NCBI GenBank assembly: GCA_902790595.1
Contig: CADASL010000006.1
Coordinates: 62,001 to 126,000, forward strand
DNA from: an uncultured Bacteroidales bacterium
GTDB lineage: Bacteria > Bacteroidota > Bacteroidia > Bacteroidales > SZUA-534
DNA: 64,000 nucleotides
Direction of reading: 5' to 3'
The position numbers and the translations under genes are program-made. Under the pieces are notes generated by a model. The model saw nothing but the letters and a program-made list of their open reading frames with translations. It was not told the DNA's origin and made no database searches. How positions within the stretch are numbered: position 1 is the first letter of the stretch; every line of letters begins with the position of its first letter. This document shows positions 16,700-25,555 of this stretch, one piece after another.

Positions 16700-17722
16700 A
16701 TGAAAGAAGAAAAGGATAAGTGGCATTGGCAAGAACCAAATAGTGCGTGGCGAGGAGTGGGTATCTATCATATCACATTAGTGGTGACATCCCGCGAATC
16801 GCTTTTAGGCACGCTTGTCATTCCAGCAGACGACCCAGCACAGGCCTTTGTAGAACGTACAAAATTAGGAAACAACCTAGTCGAAGAATTGCTTCACGTC
16901 CCCACTTTTTATCCAGAGGTGAAAATTGTGCAGTTTTGTCTTATGCCCGACCATCTTCACGCTATCATCTATGTTACACGTCAGATGCAAAAGAGCATTC
17001 GAATGGTTGTCCGAAGCTTTTGGCAGGGGGCTAAGAAGCTTGGTCGGGCATACACTTCGTCCCTTCAAGCCGAATTGAATTCGGCCGTAACGGACGGAGA
17101 AACTGATAATTGCTCTACACATACGACAGCAACCTATCCATATCCCATATTTACTGAGATGCCTTTCATTCGCCCACTTTCGCGTCGTGGACAATTGCAA
17201 GCTATGATCCGTTATGTTCAGATGAATCCACAACGACTTGCCACCAAACGCTTGAAACCAAAGTTTTTCAGAGTTCAGCATAATGTCGAAGTCTCAGGTA
17301 GAGTGTATGATGCGGTGGGCAATATTGCCATTTTAATGGAAGCTCGGCGTGAACCGGTGCACGTACGTCGTGCAATGGTTGATGCTGCAAGGTGTGGTGA
17401 TGACAAAAATCTTCGTGATTATATGAATGACCGTGTCATTGCCGCTCGCAATGGTGCAGTTATGGTTTCGCCCTTTATCAGCCCTTCGGAAAAAGAAATA
17501 CAGATGGTACTACTTAAGGAAAATCGGCCTATTATTTATATTATAAATACCGGGTTCGGCGATTACTTTAAACCATCGGATGGTTTGTTTGACGCAGTGG
17601 CGGCAGGACATTTGCTGATTCTTAGCCCAATGTCTTCTTATGATTCTAAAAAACGCATAACCCGCGAGGAATGTGTGATGCTAAATAATCTAGCAGAAGA
17701 AATAGCGGATACTAATATTTAG
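16700..17722 (+). CDS. Y1/RAYT-type transposase with a C-terminal Rossmann-like domain
   Basis: About 340 aa from ATG 16700, chosen because the upstream part of the frame overlaps AT-rich non-coding sequence. Residues 20-140 are IS200/Y1-like: VGIYHITLVV at the start and the HUH-type motif FCLMPDHLHAIIYV, then RSFWQGAKKLGRAY. A catalytic Tyr is likely in MIRYVQMNPQRLA. Residues 195-340 form a second domain: MVSPFISPSEKEIQMVLLKE, RPIIYIINTGFGDYFKPSDG, HLLILSPMSS. This recalls a DprA/nucleotide-binding fold (inference). RAYT proteins act on short palindromes rather than moving themselves. No flanking inverted repeats or target duplication were found. Confidence 0.75.
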   Translation: MKEEKDKWHWQEPNSAWRGVGIYHITLVVTSRESLLGTLVIPADDPAQAFVERTKLGNNLVEELLHVPTFYPEVKIVQFCLMPDHLHAIIYVTRQMQKSIRMVVRSFWQGAKKLGRAYTSSLQAELNSAVTDGETDNCSTHTTATYPYPIFTEMPFIRPLSRRGQLQAMIRYVQMNPQRLATKRLKPKFFRVQHNVEVSGRVYDAVGNIAILMEARREPVHVRRAMVDAARCGDDKNLRDYMNDRVIAARNGAVMVSPFISPSEKEIQMVLLKENRPIIYIINTGFGDYFKPSDGLFDAVAAGHLLILSPMSSYDSKKRITREECVMLNNLAEEIADTNI

Positions 17723-17866
17723 TTGGATAGTATTTCTAAAAGTTCACCATCCCAATCCCTATCAGAATAACCAATTCCCCACCATTTATCGATAAAAAAC
17801 TCATTTAGTCGGATAAATAAACTGTGCTAATCTGCAAAAAATAGTGGCGGCTGTTTTCAGTTTTCA

Positions 17867-17874
17867 TATATTTG
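17867..17874 (+). promoter_or_regulatory. -7 box TATATTTG inside an inverted repeat
   Basis: Perfect TAnnTTTG box 16 bp before the ATG at 17891. It is bracketed by GTTTTCA (17853-17859) and TGAAAAC (17883-17889), a 7-bp inverted repeat that could be an operator. Confidence 0.55.
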
Positions 17875-17890
17875 ACCAAAATTGAAAACT

Positions 17891-19729
17891 ATGGCTAACG
17901 ACGTAACAATCAGCCGCCGCCAGTTCTTGAAGACTTTGGGCGGGGGCATAGCGGCAGCGGCGGCAGTTTCGGCTTGCGGCAGCGGCAATCAAAAATCAGC
18001 GGCTTCGAAAGGCGCAAACGGTGATTCCGAAGGCCAGATGACCTACCGCACCGGCAAACACGGTGAGAAGGTGTCCATTTTGGGCTACGGGTGTATGCGC
18101 TTCCCCACAAAAAGTGGCGCGAGCGGCCGCGAAGATCGCAACGGCGAGCTCGACCAGGACCAGATTGACCGCCTGATTGGTTACGCCATTGAGCACGGAG
18201 TCAACCTTTTCGACACGTCGCCGGCCTATTGCCGCGGACAGTCGGAAGGCGCGTTGGGCAAGGCTTTGAGCCGTTTCCCGCGCGATAAGTTTATGGTTTC
18301 CACCAAGATGTCGAACTTCGGCAATTTCTCGCGCGAAGCGTCTATCGAGATGTATCACAACTCGATGCGTGAGTTGCAGGTCGATTATATCGATTTTTAC
18401 CTTCTGCACGCCATTGGCGGCGATTGGAAGGGGTTCGAAGACCGCTTTATCAGCAACGGAATACTCGATTTTCTGCTTGAAGAGCGGGCTGCCGGCCGAA
18501 TCAAGAATCTCGGATTCTCGTTTCACGGCGACGTGAAAGTGTTCGACCGTGTTTTGGCGATGGACGACACCTGCCATTGGGATTTTGCTCTTATTCAGCA
18601 TAGTTACGTTGATTGGCACCACGCCCAACTAATGAATCCGCGCAACGTCAATTCTGAATATCTCTATGGCGAACTTGCCAAACGCGACATTCAGGCGTTT
18701 GTGATGGAGCCGTTGCTTGGCGGCCGTTTGGCCAAACTCACCACTCACGCCGAGGAGTTGCTCAAAGCTCGTGACCCCGAGTCGAGCATTGCTTCGTGGG
18801 CGTTCCGTTTCTCGGGCTCGCAGCCAAAAATCCTGACAGTTTTGAGCGGAATGACTTATATGGAGCACTTGCAGGACAACGTGAAGACATATTCGCCGCT
18901 TAAACCACTCAACGATAGCGAGTTTGAACTTTTGGAGCAGATTGCCGACATAATCGCCAACTTCCCGGCGGTGCCCTGCAACACTTGCCAGTACTGTATG
19001 CCGTGCCCCTACGGACTCGACATTCCGGGCATTTTCAGCCATTACAACAAGTGCTTGAACGAGGGCAATGTGATTGAAGATTTGAAGAATCCCGAATATA
19101 AGAAAGCCCGCAAGGCGTTCCTTGTCGGCTACGACCGCAGCGTGCCGCGCCTGCGCCAGGCCAGCCACTGCATTAGCTGCAACCACTGCATACCCGAGTG
19201 TCCGCAGCGAATCAACATTCCGCAGGAGATGCACCGAATCGACCGTTTTGTTGAGGCTTTGAAGATAGGCGATGCCGATTTGGGCGAAATCACAACGCTC
19301 GCCACGCTCTTGAAACAGCTCGATGCCGGCCGCCTGTCGTGCGTCATAAGCAACAACGGCGAGGTGAGCACCTACCGCCAGAGCGGCGTTCAGGACCTTT
19401 ACGATTTGCTGAGCGAGGGCGGCGAAAAACTCAAAGGCGCGCTCGTTGCCGACAAAATCATTGGCCGTGGCGCTGCCGCGATGATGGTTCTTGGCGGCGT
19501 TAAGGCAGTCAACACGCACACAATCAGCACCTCGGCGCTGAAAATGCTTCGCGACGGCGGAGTCAAAGTCTATTTCGATACCGAAGTCGATTACATTGAA
19601 AACCGCCGCAAAACGGGCCAGTGCCCGCTCGACAGCCGCCTGCAGAACCTGACCGACCCCAAAGAGTGTTGGCCTGTCATTCAGCAATTTGTAGCCGATT
19701 TGAGGGCCGGCGTCGATGTGATGCAGTAG
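17891..19729 (+). CDS. Tat-exported aldo/keto reductase with 4Fe-4S motifs fused to DUF1893
   Basis: A 612-aa fusion. Residues 6-29 are a twin-arginine signal (SRRQFLKTLGGG) ending in a lipobox-like VSAC (C29). The aldo/keto reductase domain (about 55-340) has GCMRFPT, GVNLFDTSPAYCRGQSEGAL and DFYLLHAIGGDW. A ferredoxin-like region follows with CNTCQYCMPCPYGLDIP and CISCNHCIPECPQRINIP. The last 140 residues (GRLSCVISNNGEVSTYRQSG, DKIIGRGAAAMMVLGGV, NRRKTGQCPLDS) match DUF1893. Joining a Tat signal, a reductase and DUF1893 in one chain is unusual; DUF1893 normally stands alone. ATG 17891 was chosen over TTG 17882. Confidence 0.85.
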   Translation: MANDVTISRRQFLKTLGGGIAAAAAVSACGSGNQKSAASKGANGDSEGQMTYRTGKHGEKVSILGYGCMRFPTKSGASGREDRNGELDQDQIDRLIGYAIEHGVNLFDTSPAYCRGQSEGALGKALSRFPRDKFMVSTKMSNFGNFSREASIEMYHNSMRELQVDYIDFYLLHAIGGDWKGFEDRFISNGILDFLLEERAAGRIKNLGFSFHGDVKVFDRVLAMDDTCHWDFALIQHSYVDWHHAQLMNPRNVNSEYLYGELAKRDIQAFVMEPLLGGRLAKLTTHAEELLKARDPESSIASWAFRFSGSQPKILTVLSGMTYMEHLQDNVKTYSPLKPLNDSEFELLEQIADIIANFPAVPCNTCQYCMPCPYGLDIPGIFSHYNKCLNEGNVIEDLKNPEYKKARKAFLVGYDRSVPRLRQASHCISCNHCIPECPQRINIPQEMHRIDRFVEALKIGDADLGEITTLATLLKQLDAGRLSCVISNNGEVSTYRQSGVQDLYDLLSEGGEKLKGALVADKIIGRGAAAMMVLGGVKAVNTHTISTSALKMLRDGGVKVYFDTEVDYIENRRKTGQCPLDSRLQNLTDPKECWPVIQQFVADLRAGVDVMQ

Positions 19730-19783
19730 AAGAAAGCAAACAGAAAACTTAAACGTAAACAAATAATTGATGGATGGGTTGTT

Positions 19784-19805
19784 GAGATGTGGTGCGCCAC
19801 GTCTC
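19784..19805. repeat. Palindromic element (9-bp stem) in the tadA upstream gap
   Basis: GAGATGTGG (19784-19792), TGCG, CCACGTCTC (19797-19805). All nine positions pair, one as T-G. It lies where the spacer changes from G-rich (GATGGATGGGTTGTTG) to C-rich (GCCTGCC, TTAAACC). Confidence 0.8.
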
Positions 19806-19891
19806 TACCGCCTGCCAAAACTTTCTAAACGGCGAAGCGTTAAACCCGTTAAACCTTAAACGATTCACCAATTCACCGATTCACCGAAAAA

Positions 19892-20320
19892 ATGGATGAC
19901 GAGAAATATATGCGCAAAGCTCTTGAGCAGGCCAAGTTGGCGCTCGAGAGAGACGAAGTGCCCATTGGTGCCGTGGTTGTCTGTAACGACCAGATAATCG
20001 CCCGCGCCTGCAACCTGACCGAGACGCTCAACGATGTTACCGCCCACGCCGAGATGCAGGCCATAACGTCAGCGGCGGGTTATATCGGCGGCAAATATCT
20101 CACCGATTGCACATTGTACGTCACCGTTGAGCCGTGCCCGATGTGCGCCGGTGCGCTAGCTTGGGCGCAGGTGAGCCGCATTGTCTATGGCGCCACCGAC
20201 GAAAAACGTGGCTGCCACCATTTCAGCGGAATCCACCACCCAAAAACAGTTGTAGTCGGCGGAGTGCTTGAATCGGAGTGCGCAGCGCTGATGAAAGAAT
20301 TTTTCGCAAAGAAGCGTTGA
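19892..20320 (+). CDS. tadA: tRNA-specific adenosine deaminase
   Basis: Deaminates A34 to inosine in tRNA-Arg(ACG), using zinc. The 142-aa length is normal. The zinc site is intact: H52-A-E54 in VTAHAEMQAI and PCPMCAGA (C82, C85). ALEQAKLALERDEVPIGAVV is the usual N-terminus. The start is preceded by GATTCACC octads and an A run, with no Shine-Dalgarno sequence. Convergent with the phosphatase gene to its right. Confidence 0.96.
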   Translation: MDDEKYMRKALEQAKLALERDEVPIGAVVVCNDQIIARACNLTETLNDVTAHAEMQAITSAAGYIGGKYLTDCTLYVTVEPCPMCAGALAWAQVSRIVYGATDEKRGCHHFSGIHHPKTVVVGGVLESECAALMKEFFAKKR

Positions 20321-20431
20321 AGAGGATAGGTGCGGTGATTGGTAAGAGGTAAGAGAAGATGAATTTCTAAACATTCTAACTCCTTAACTTTAAACCCTAA
20401 ACTTTAAACCCTCCCCTCTAACCTTTAACCT
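20321..20431. repeat. Convergent-gene spacer, C-poor half then G-free half
   Basis: After the tadA stop the plus strand is nearly C-free (AGAGGATAGGTG, GGTAAGAGGTAAGAGAAG). From about 20365 it becomes nearly G-free with heptads CTTTAAA, CCCTAAA, CTTTAAC up to the stop of the leftward phosphatase gene. Confidence 0.75.
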
Positions 20432-22645
20432 TTAAACCCTTATTCCAATCAGCAGTTGGTCGTCGGTTTGTGAGCAGACTTGGCCAAGTCCAGAAGTGCG
20501 CCATTTCATCATAGCCTCCTCAATGATTGTCTTCTGCTCGGCAAAAGGTTTGTCGCAGTTGTTGCGCAGAAGTTTTTTCAGCCGTTCGGCGCTGAATTTC
20601 ATACCGCGTTCCTCGTTGCTGAACTGATTTCCGAACCCGTCGGTGAAAAGGTAGATGGTGTCGCCCTGTTGCAAGTCGATGCGGTGGTTGGTGTAGGCCT
20701 CGGGCTTGCGCGGCTCGTAGCCGATGTGAATCTTGTCGGGGAAGTATTCGAACATTCCGCCGCCACGGATTATTATCAGCGGGCGGTAGGCGCCGGCGTA
20801 TTGCATTTGCAGCGTTTCGGTGTCGATGATGCAGAGCGCGATGTCCATCCCGTCAAGGGTCAGGCCGTTTTCCTCCGTCTGGCGCAAAGCCACGGTAATT
20901 TTTGTCCGGAGTTCGTCGAGGACGGCTGCGGCAGTGATTGTCGCCATATCGGCGGCCACCACAATATCGTTGAGCGATGTCATTCCCAGCATACTCATAA
21001 ACGCGCCCGGAATGCCGTGTCCGGTGCAGTCGGCAACGGCCAGCATCTTGTAGCGCCCAATCTGTTTGGCCCAGTAGAAGTCGCCCGAGATGATGTCGAG
21101 CGGGTTCCAGATGATGAGCGTGTCGCCGAACGTTTCGTTCATCAGGCCGGCCGATGGCACAATGGCCTGCTGAATCTCTTTGGCATACATTATGCTCGAC
21201 CGCGCCTCGTAGTTGGCGTTGGCCAGCATACTGCGCTGCAGCCTGTAGTTCTCGCGTTTCCGCATCAGTGCAATGTTGGTGTTGTGGTGGCGGCGGTTGT
21301 TCCGGAAGATGTTGATTGCCAATCCCATAAGCATCAGTGCGAACAAGCTCACCATTGCAATCACCAGCTGGCGTTGCTTTTTGTGCGTCTCAAACTTGAT
21401 TTTCTGCCGCTGCGTGGCCAGGTCGAGGTTGTGCATCTCAATGTCAAACTGGTCTTTCACGCTCAACTCTATCGAGCTGGCGGCAAACTCGCTGTCGTAG
21501 AACCGTTTCTCGGTGTACGCCAGTTTTTCCATATAATTCACGGCCTTCTGGTAGTTGCTCGTTTCGGTGAACAGCTCCACTGCAAGCCGATAGATGTCGA
21601 TAAGTGCGGTTCCGGAGTTGGCCGAGTCGCTTAGCGCCATTTTTTCGATTTCGCGCAGCGTTTTCTCGCACTCGGCATATTCCTTCGTGGCCAATTGGTA
21701 TTTGCCTTTGCAGAGTTCGAAAAGATAGATGTAGCTGCTTGTGTAGCCGTTTTTGTCGGCAAGGTTGAGTGCCTCGTTGAATAGCACCAGACTGCTGTCG
21801 ATGAGTTGTTGCCTGATTGTCGGCCGTTGCAGTTCGGCGTAGTCGATGTAGGTCTGCATCTGGCACAAATCGGAGTTCATAATGTGGAAATCGATGTCTA
21901 ACTCCCTGAAAATCTTGCTTGCCCGTTCAATCAGTCTTTTCGCGTCGGAAATTGATGCCGAATCTTTGAACTCCTCGTGCGCGCTCAGTTGCGTAAACGC
22001 CATATAGTAATAATCGAGCGCCTCTTGGCGGATGTTGTTGTTGGCGATGTCGATTTTCAGCGCCTCGTTGAAGTAGTTCGCAGCCTCCTCAAACAGTTTG
22101 TAGCTTATGTAGATGATTCCTAAGTTGCGATAGGTGTAAGTGATTAATGTTGTGTTGTTTAGTCCCAAAAGCAGGTTTAGCGCCTTATGAAAATGCTCGC
22201 TTGCCGAGTTGTAGTCGCCCAATTCTATGATGCACTCGCCCAAGGCATTGTGGTTCAGTGCCATTTCAAATTTTAGGTTAAGCGAATCGTTGATTTTCAG
22301 CGATTTGTAGCCGTATTTAATGGCGCTTTCAAAATCACCGGTTGCCTGGCAGTACCAGCACAGGTACCGGTAGGCCATTCCGAGCCATTTTGCTCCGGTC
22401 TTGAACGACAGCGAGTAAAGCTCCTGCGTGTATTTCAGTGTTGAGTCGATGTTGGGGTGGTTGCTGCAAATCTCGGCCAGTGCCAGTGCTTTGGTGCTGT
22501 CTTCGGGCAGAGTCGGCAGCAGACAGACGATGCTGTCCACCTGCTCTGGCGTGAGTTTGTCCGATTGCGCGTGCAGCCTCAGCGGCAGTGCGCCCGCGGC
22601 CACCGTCAAAATTGCTGTCAATATGGTTGTTAGCCTGATTCTCAT
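20432..22645 (-). CDS. TPR-SpoIIE serine phosphatase (second of a tandem pair)
   Basis: A 737-aa membrane-bound PP2C-type phosphatase. Signal peptide MRIRLTTILTAILTVAAGAL with cleavage near LHAQS; periplasmic TPR repeats fill about residues 35-400 (SALNHNALGECIIELGDYNS-type units); one transmembrane helix near 410-435 (LVIAMVSLFALMLMGLAI); a coiled-coil linker; and a SpoIIE/RsbU domain from about 505 with SGDFYWAKQIGRYKMLAVAD and CTGHGIPGAFMSMLGM carrying the metal-binding Asp. C-terminal LLIGIRV fits the family. It lies 10 bp after a paralogue, so the two form an operon. Such proteins usually dephosphorylate an anti-sigma antagonist; no such partner is in the window. Confidence 0.93.
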   Translation of the reverse strand: MRIRLTTILTAILTVAAGALPLRLHAQSDKLTPEQVDSIVCLLPTLPEDSTKALALAEICSNHPNIDSTLKYTQELYSLSFKTGAKWLGMAYRYLCWYCQATGDFESAIKYGYKSLKINDSLNLKFEMALNHNALGECIIELGDYNSASEHFHKALNLLLGLNNTTLITYTYRNLGIIYISYKLFEEAANYFNEALKIDIANNNIRQEALDYYYMAFTQLSAHEEFKDSASISDAKRLIERASKIFRELDIDFHIMNSDLCQMQTYIDYAELQRPTIRQQLIDSSLVLFNEALNLADKNGYTSSYIYLFELCKGKYQLATKEYAECEKTLREIEKMALSDSANSGTALIDIYRLAVELFTETSNYQKAVNYMEKLAYTEKRFYDSEFAASSIELSVKDQFDIEMHNLDLATQRQKIKFETHKKQRQLVIAMVSLFALMLMGLAINIFRNNRRHHNTNIALMRKRENYRLQRSMLANANYEARSSIMYAKEIQQAIVPSAGLMNETFGDTLIIWNPLDIISGDFYWAKQIGRYKMLAVADCTGHGIPGAFMSMLGMTSLNDIVVAADMATITAAAVLDELRTKITVALRQTEENGLTLDGMDIALCIIDTETLQMQYAGAYRPLIIIRGGGMFEYFPDKIHIGYEPRKPEAYTNHRIDLQQGDTIYLFTDGFGNQFSNEERGMKFSAERLKKLLRNNCDKPFAEQKTIIEEAMMKWRTSGLGQVCSQTDDQLLIGIRV

Positions 22646-22655
22646 AGCTTTTGTG

Positions 22656-24893
22656 TCATATTCTGAATCCCACCAGTATCATATCGTCGGTTTGCGGATA
22701 GTGTTTCTGCGTTGATGGTGTCCGCCATTTGCTGATGGATTTTTCAATGGCGGCTTTTTGCGATGCAAACGGTTTTGAGTGCACGTCAACCAGAATGTCG
22801 ATGAGCCGGCGGGTTGAGAATTTCGCCTCTTTGCCGCGGTTGTTGCAGCCGAACTGGTCGGTCAATCCGTCGGAGAAGAGGTACACCACATCGCCTTTCT
22901 GCATCTGTAAATTGTTGTTGCGGAACGCTTTGGCGTTCTCCGACAGGTAGCCGATAGGCATTTTGTCGGCCTTGGTTACAATCGTCTCGCCGTTGCGGAT
23001 AACCACCAGCGGCCTGAACGCTCCGGCGTATTGCAGCGTGAGCGTCTCGTCGTCGATGATGCAGAGCGCCATATCCATACCGTCGAGCGACATTCCGCTG
23101 AGCTCGTTTTGGTGCAGAGCCTCAATCACCTTGGTGCGCATCAGCTCCAGAATGCAGGCAGCCGTCAGCTGTCCGCTCTGGAACTCGTTGGTGTTGGCAA
23201 TGTCGCACAGGGTTGACATTCCGAGCATACTCATAAACGCCCCCGGAACGCCGTGGCCCGTGCAATCCACAATGGTCACAATCTTGCGTTTGCCGCACCG
23301 GGAGGCCCAGTAAAAATCGCCAGACACAATGTTGAGCGGTTTCCAGATGATGAGCGTTTCTCCCAGAATGTCAGTCATTTGCTGGTGCGTTGGCATCATT
23401 GAGTTTTGAATTTTCTGCGCATAGTTGACGCTCGATATTATCTGCTGGTTGACTAAAGCCAGCTGGTCGCGCTGTTTCTCAATCTCGTGGTTGTGCAGTT
23501 CCAGAATGCGCCCCAGACGGTGCTTGCGCTTCAGGTTCCGTCTTGTCAGCCAAATGAAAACCAGCATAAAGGCAATAAAACCAACGGCGGCCCAGGTCAC
23601 AGTCCGTTGACGCGTTTCCTGCGCGTCTTGCAGCATTTTCGCCTCCTCGTCTTTCAGCTCGCGGTCGCGCCGAAGTTTGTCAAACTCGTTCTGCACCTCC
23701 GATTTGTTCGATTTCAGGGCATAGTCGAGGCTGAAATTATCCTTCCGCAGCTTGGCGGCTTTGTTCATATAGTCGAAGGCTTGCTTGTAATTGCCAGTGG
23801 CTTTGTAATATTCGGCAAAAACATCGTACAGTTCAATGTAGAAAAGCACGAAGGCCGAGTCGGCATCGAGCCGTTTCTCAATGTTTTTCAGTTTTTTGTA
23901 TGCCGTGGCGAATTCGCCGTCTTCAATCGCGTAACGCGCCTCAATAATTCTGAAATCGTGCGAGTTGTCGAGCAGCCCGATTCTCTCAGCCAGGGCTATT
24001 CCCTTGCTGTAGTAGAGTTTGCTGCTGTCAACGAGCTCTTTCCGCCGGTCGCCGGTTTTTGTTTTCGCATATTCCAAAAGAATGCTCATCATATTCTCGT
24101 AGGCGATAATCAGGTCGGAGTCTTCGTCAATTTTCTTCATCAGTTCAAGAGCCATCATTGTGTGCTTCTTGGCTCCGACAATCAGGCTGTCGATTCGGGT
24201 GTCGTTGAACTCGCTGCGCTCGGCCGTACCTATATATAAGTAGTCGTTGGCTATGCACACCGGCCGGTTTTGTTTCAAATCGATTTCCAAAGCATTGTTA
24301 AAGTGGCGCATAGCCGTTTTGTACATATTGAAATCGATGCAGGTCAGGCCCAGCGAGCGGTAGATGTAGCTGATGTTTGCCGAGTCATTCATCTCGATAA
24401 AGAGCTTCAGGGCCTTCTGGTCGTAGTTGTCGGCCTCAATATATTTCGACATCATTGCCATTGAGTTGGCGATGCTGTGGAAGCAGAGCGCCAGTCCGCG
24501 CTTGTCGCCGATTGAGTCGGCAATGCGCATTGCTTTGAAATAGAAAGTGTTGGCGGTGTTGTAGTTGTATCGGTTGTAGTGGCACCAGCCCTTCACCATA
24601 TTGGCCGAAATCACGAGCCGCTGGCTGTCGAGCCGTTGCGCAAGGTCGAGCTCAATATCGGCGTATTTCTCCACCGTATCAACGTTGTTGTGGCCCATAC
24701 ACACGCGCTCAAGCACTTTCAGCCGCTCAGCGCCGTCGGGCAGGATGTTCGCCACGCGCACAAGACTGTCCATCTGCCTGTCGTAGTCGGTGTCAACATC
24801 GTCTTGCGCCATTGAGAGCGGAGTGTTGGCCACGATGGCGGAAATCAGCAGTATGTACCTATATATTAATTTCAATATCAGTTTCTTAATCAC
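22656..24893 (-). CDS. TPR-SpoIIE serine phosphatase (first of a tandem pair)
   Basis: A 745-aa paralogue of the downstream gene with the same layout: signal segment (YILLISAIVANTPLSMAQ), periplasmic TPR repeats to about residue 400, a transmembrane helix near 435-455 (VTWAAVGFIAFMLVFIWLT), a coiled coil, and a SpoIIE domain with SGDFYWASRCGKRKIVTIVD and CTGHGVPGAFMSMLGM. The catalytic Asp residues are kept in both copies. The periplasmic sensor parts have diverged much more than the phosphatase parts, as expected if the two read different signals into one output. Confidence 0.93.
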   Translation of the reverse strand: MIKKLILKLIYRYILLISAIVANTPLSMAQDDVDTDYDRQMDSLVRVANILPDGAERLKVLERVCMGHNNVDTVEKYADIELDLAQRLDSQRLVISANMVKGWCHYNRYNYNTANTFYFKAMRIADSIGDKRGLALCFHSIANSMAMMSKYIEADNYDQKALKLFIEMNDSANISYIYRSLGLTCIDFNMYKTAMRHFNNALEIDLKQNRPVCIANDYLYIGTAERSEFNDTRIDSLIVGAKKHTMMALELMKKIDEDSDLIIAYENMMSILLEYAKTKTGDRRKELVDSSKLYYSKGIALAERIGLLDNSHDFRIIEARYAIEDGEFATAYKKLKNIEKRLDADSAFVLFYIELYDVFAEYYKATGNYKQAFDYMNKAAKLRKDNFSLDYALKSNKSEVQNEFDKLRRDRELKDEEAKMLQDAQETRQRTVTWAAVGFIAFMLVFIWLTRRNLKRKHRLGRILELHNHEIEKQRDQLALVNQQIISSVNYAQKIQNSMMPTHQQMTDILGETLIIWKPLNIVSGDFYWASRCGKRKIVTIVDCTGHGVPGAFMSMLGMSTLCDIANTNEFQSGQLTAACILELMRTKVIEALHQNELSGMSLDGMDMALCIIDDETLTLQYAGAFRPLVVIRNGETIVTKADKMPIGYLSENAKAFRNNNLQMQKGDVVYLFSDGLTDQFGCNNRGKEAKFSTRRLIDILVDVHSKPFASQKAAIEKSISKWRTPSTQKHYPQTDDMILVGFRI

Positions 24894-25369
24894 GGTCCTT
24901 TTCTGTCGCCTATAACCTAAAATCTTTTGCCCGTCCGCCTCTCGTTGCGTCGTGCAATCTGGTCGGCTAACTAAAGTAAAATTAGTTTTTTCTACGAAAC
25001 TCTGCGCACATTGTTATATGTGTAAGCAAATTCTGTTGATTTTTTTCTTCCCGGTCGCCGCTGATGTCAGCCAACCGATTTTTTGGGGTCTTTTTCGAGC
25101 GTTTTTTTCGGTTCGGGTTACAAAACGCGCATTTTTTAGGTTACGTTTTTTCTGAAAAATTTTGAAAAAAATCTTCGCAACCCGGGCTGTTTGAAGCGAA
25201 AAAACGCGGTTCTTTTTTAATGTTATTGATGATGTAATGAGTGTTAACTATTATAAAATCAATTTGTTATGATTGATAATCATACTCTTCAGGTTGAGCC
25301 CGAAATAGGTTATATAATATGACGAGTGTCATACTTTTTTATGCTCACTGTCATAACGCTGATTAGAAC
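24894..25369. other. Long non-coding region between phosphatase and ABC-F genes
   Basis: No gene recognised. A hairpin at 25173-25196 (CTTC...CCCGGG...GAAG) is followed on the minus strand by seven T and could end a leftward transcript. GCGAAAAAACGC with T6 after it (about 25196-25219) is a weaker rightward candidate. The segment 25240-25365 is AT-rich and has TGTCATA-like repeats (25327-25334, 25350-25355). No heptad repeats are present. Confidence 0.4.
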
Positions 25370-25377
25370 TAAATTTG
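25370..25377 (+). promoter_or_regulatory. -7 box TAAATTTG of a short transcript
   Basis: Perfect TAnnTTTG element about 64 bp before a strong terminator and nearly 200 bp before the ABC-F start codon. No clear -33 TTG was found. Confidence 0.5.
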
Positions 25378-25383
25378 CATCTT

Positions 25384-25476
25384 TGCGTTAAAGAGAATTG
25401 AAAAAGTTAGTTTTTCATAATGGTTAGTTGTTTGTTAGTAAAGTGACCTGGGAGCCCTCCTGGGTCACTTTCGTTT
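25384..25476 (+). ncRNA. Candidate short RNA or attenuator leader upstream of the ABC-F gene
   Basis: Transcription from the 25370 box would give an RNA of about 93 nt that ends at the hairpin 25441-25470. It contains one tiny frame, ATG at 25420 to TGA at 25446, coding for MVSCLLVK. The stop codon lies inside the 5' arm of the terminator stem, an arrangement seen in ribosome-controlled attenuators upstream of some ABC-F resistance genes. A second promoter box at 25548 would let the ABC-F gene be transcribed independently, so a stand-alone small RNA is equally possible. Confidence 0.45.
25441..25476 (+). terminator. Strong terminator with a 14-bp stem
   Basis: AAGTGACCTGGGAG (25441-25454) pairs with CTCCTGGGTCACTT (25457-25470), allowing two G-U pairs, and is followed by TCGTTTTTT. 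Confidence 0.9.
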
Positions 25477-25547
25477 TTTGTCGGTTCCTAATCGGTTTAA
25501 TCGTTCAACAGGACAACTTTTACTCTTTCCACTTTCCACATTCGATT

Positions 25548-25555
25548 TAACTTTG
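25548..25555 (+). promoter_or_regulatory. -7 box TAACTTTG of the ABC-F gene
   Basis: Perfect TAnnTTTG element 16 bp before the ATG at 25572. Confidence 0.65.

Noticed and set aside
16700..17722. Complete insertion sequence around the transposase
   Set aside because: No terminal inverted repeats, target duplication or second copy could be found; RAYT-type genes are usually not self-mobile.
24952..25155. 67-codon plus-strand frame in the gap before the ABC-F gene
   Set aside because: Phe/Arg-rich translation without domain or promoter box; most likely chance.
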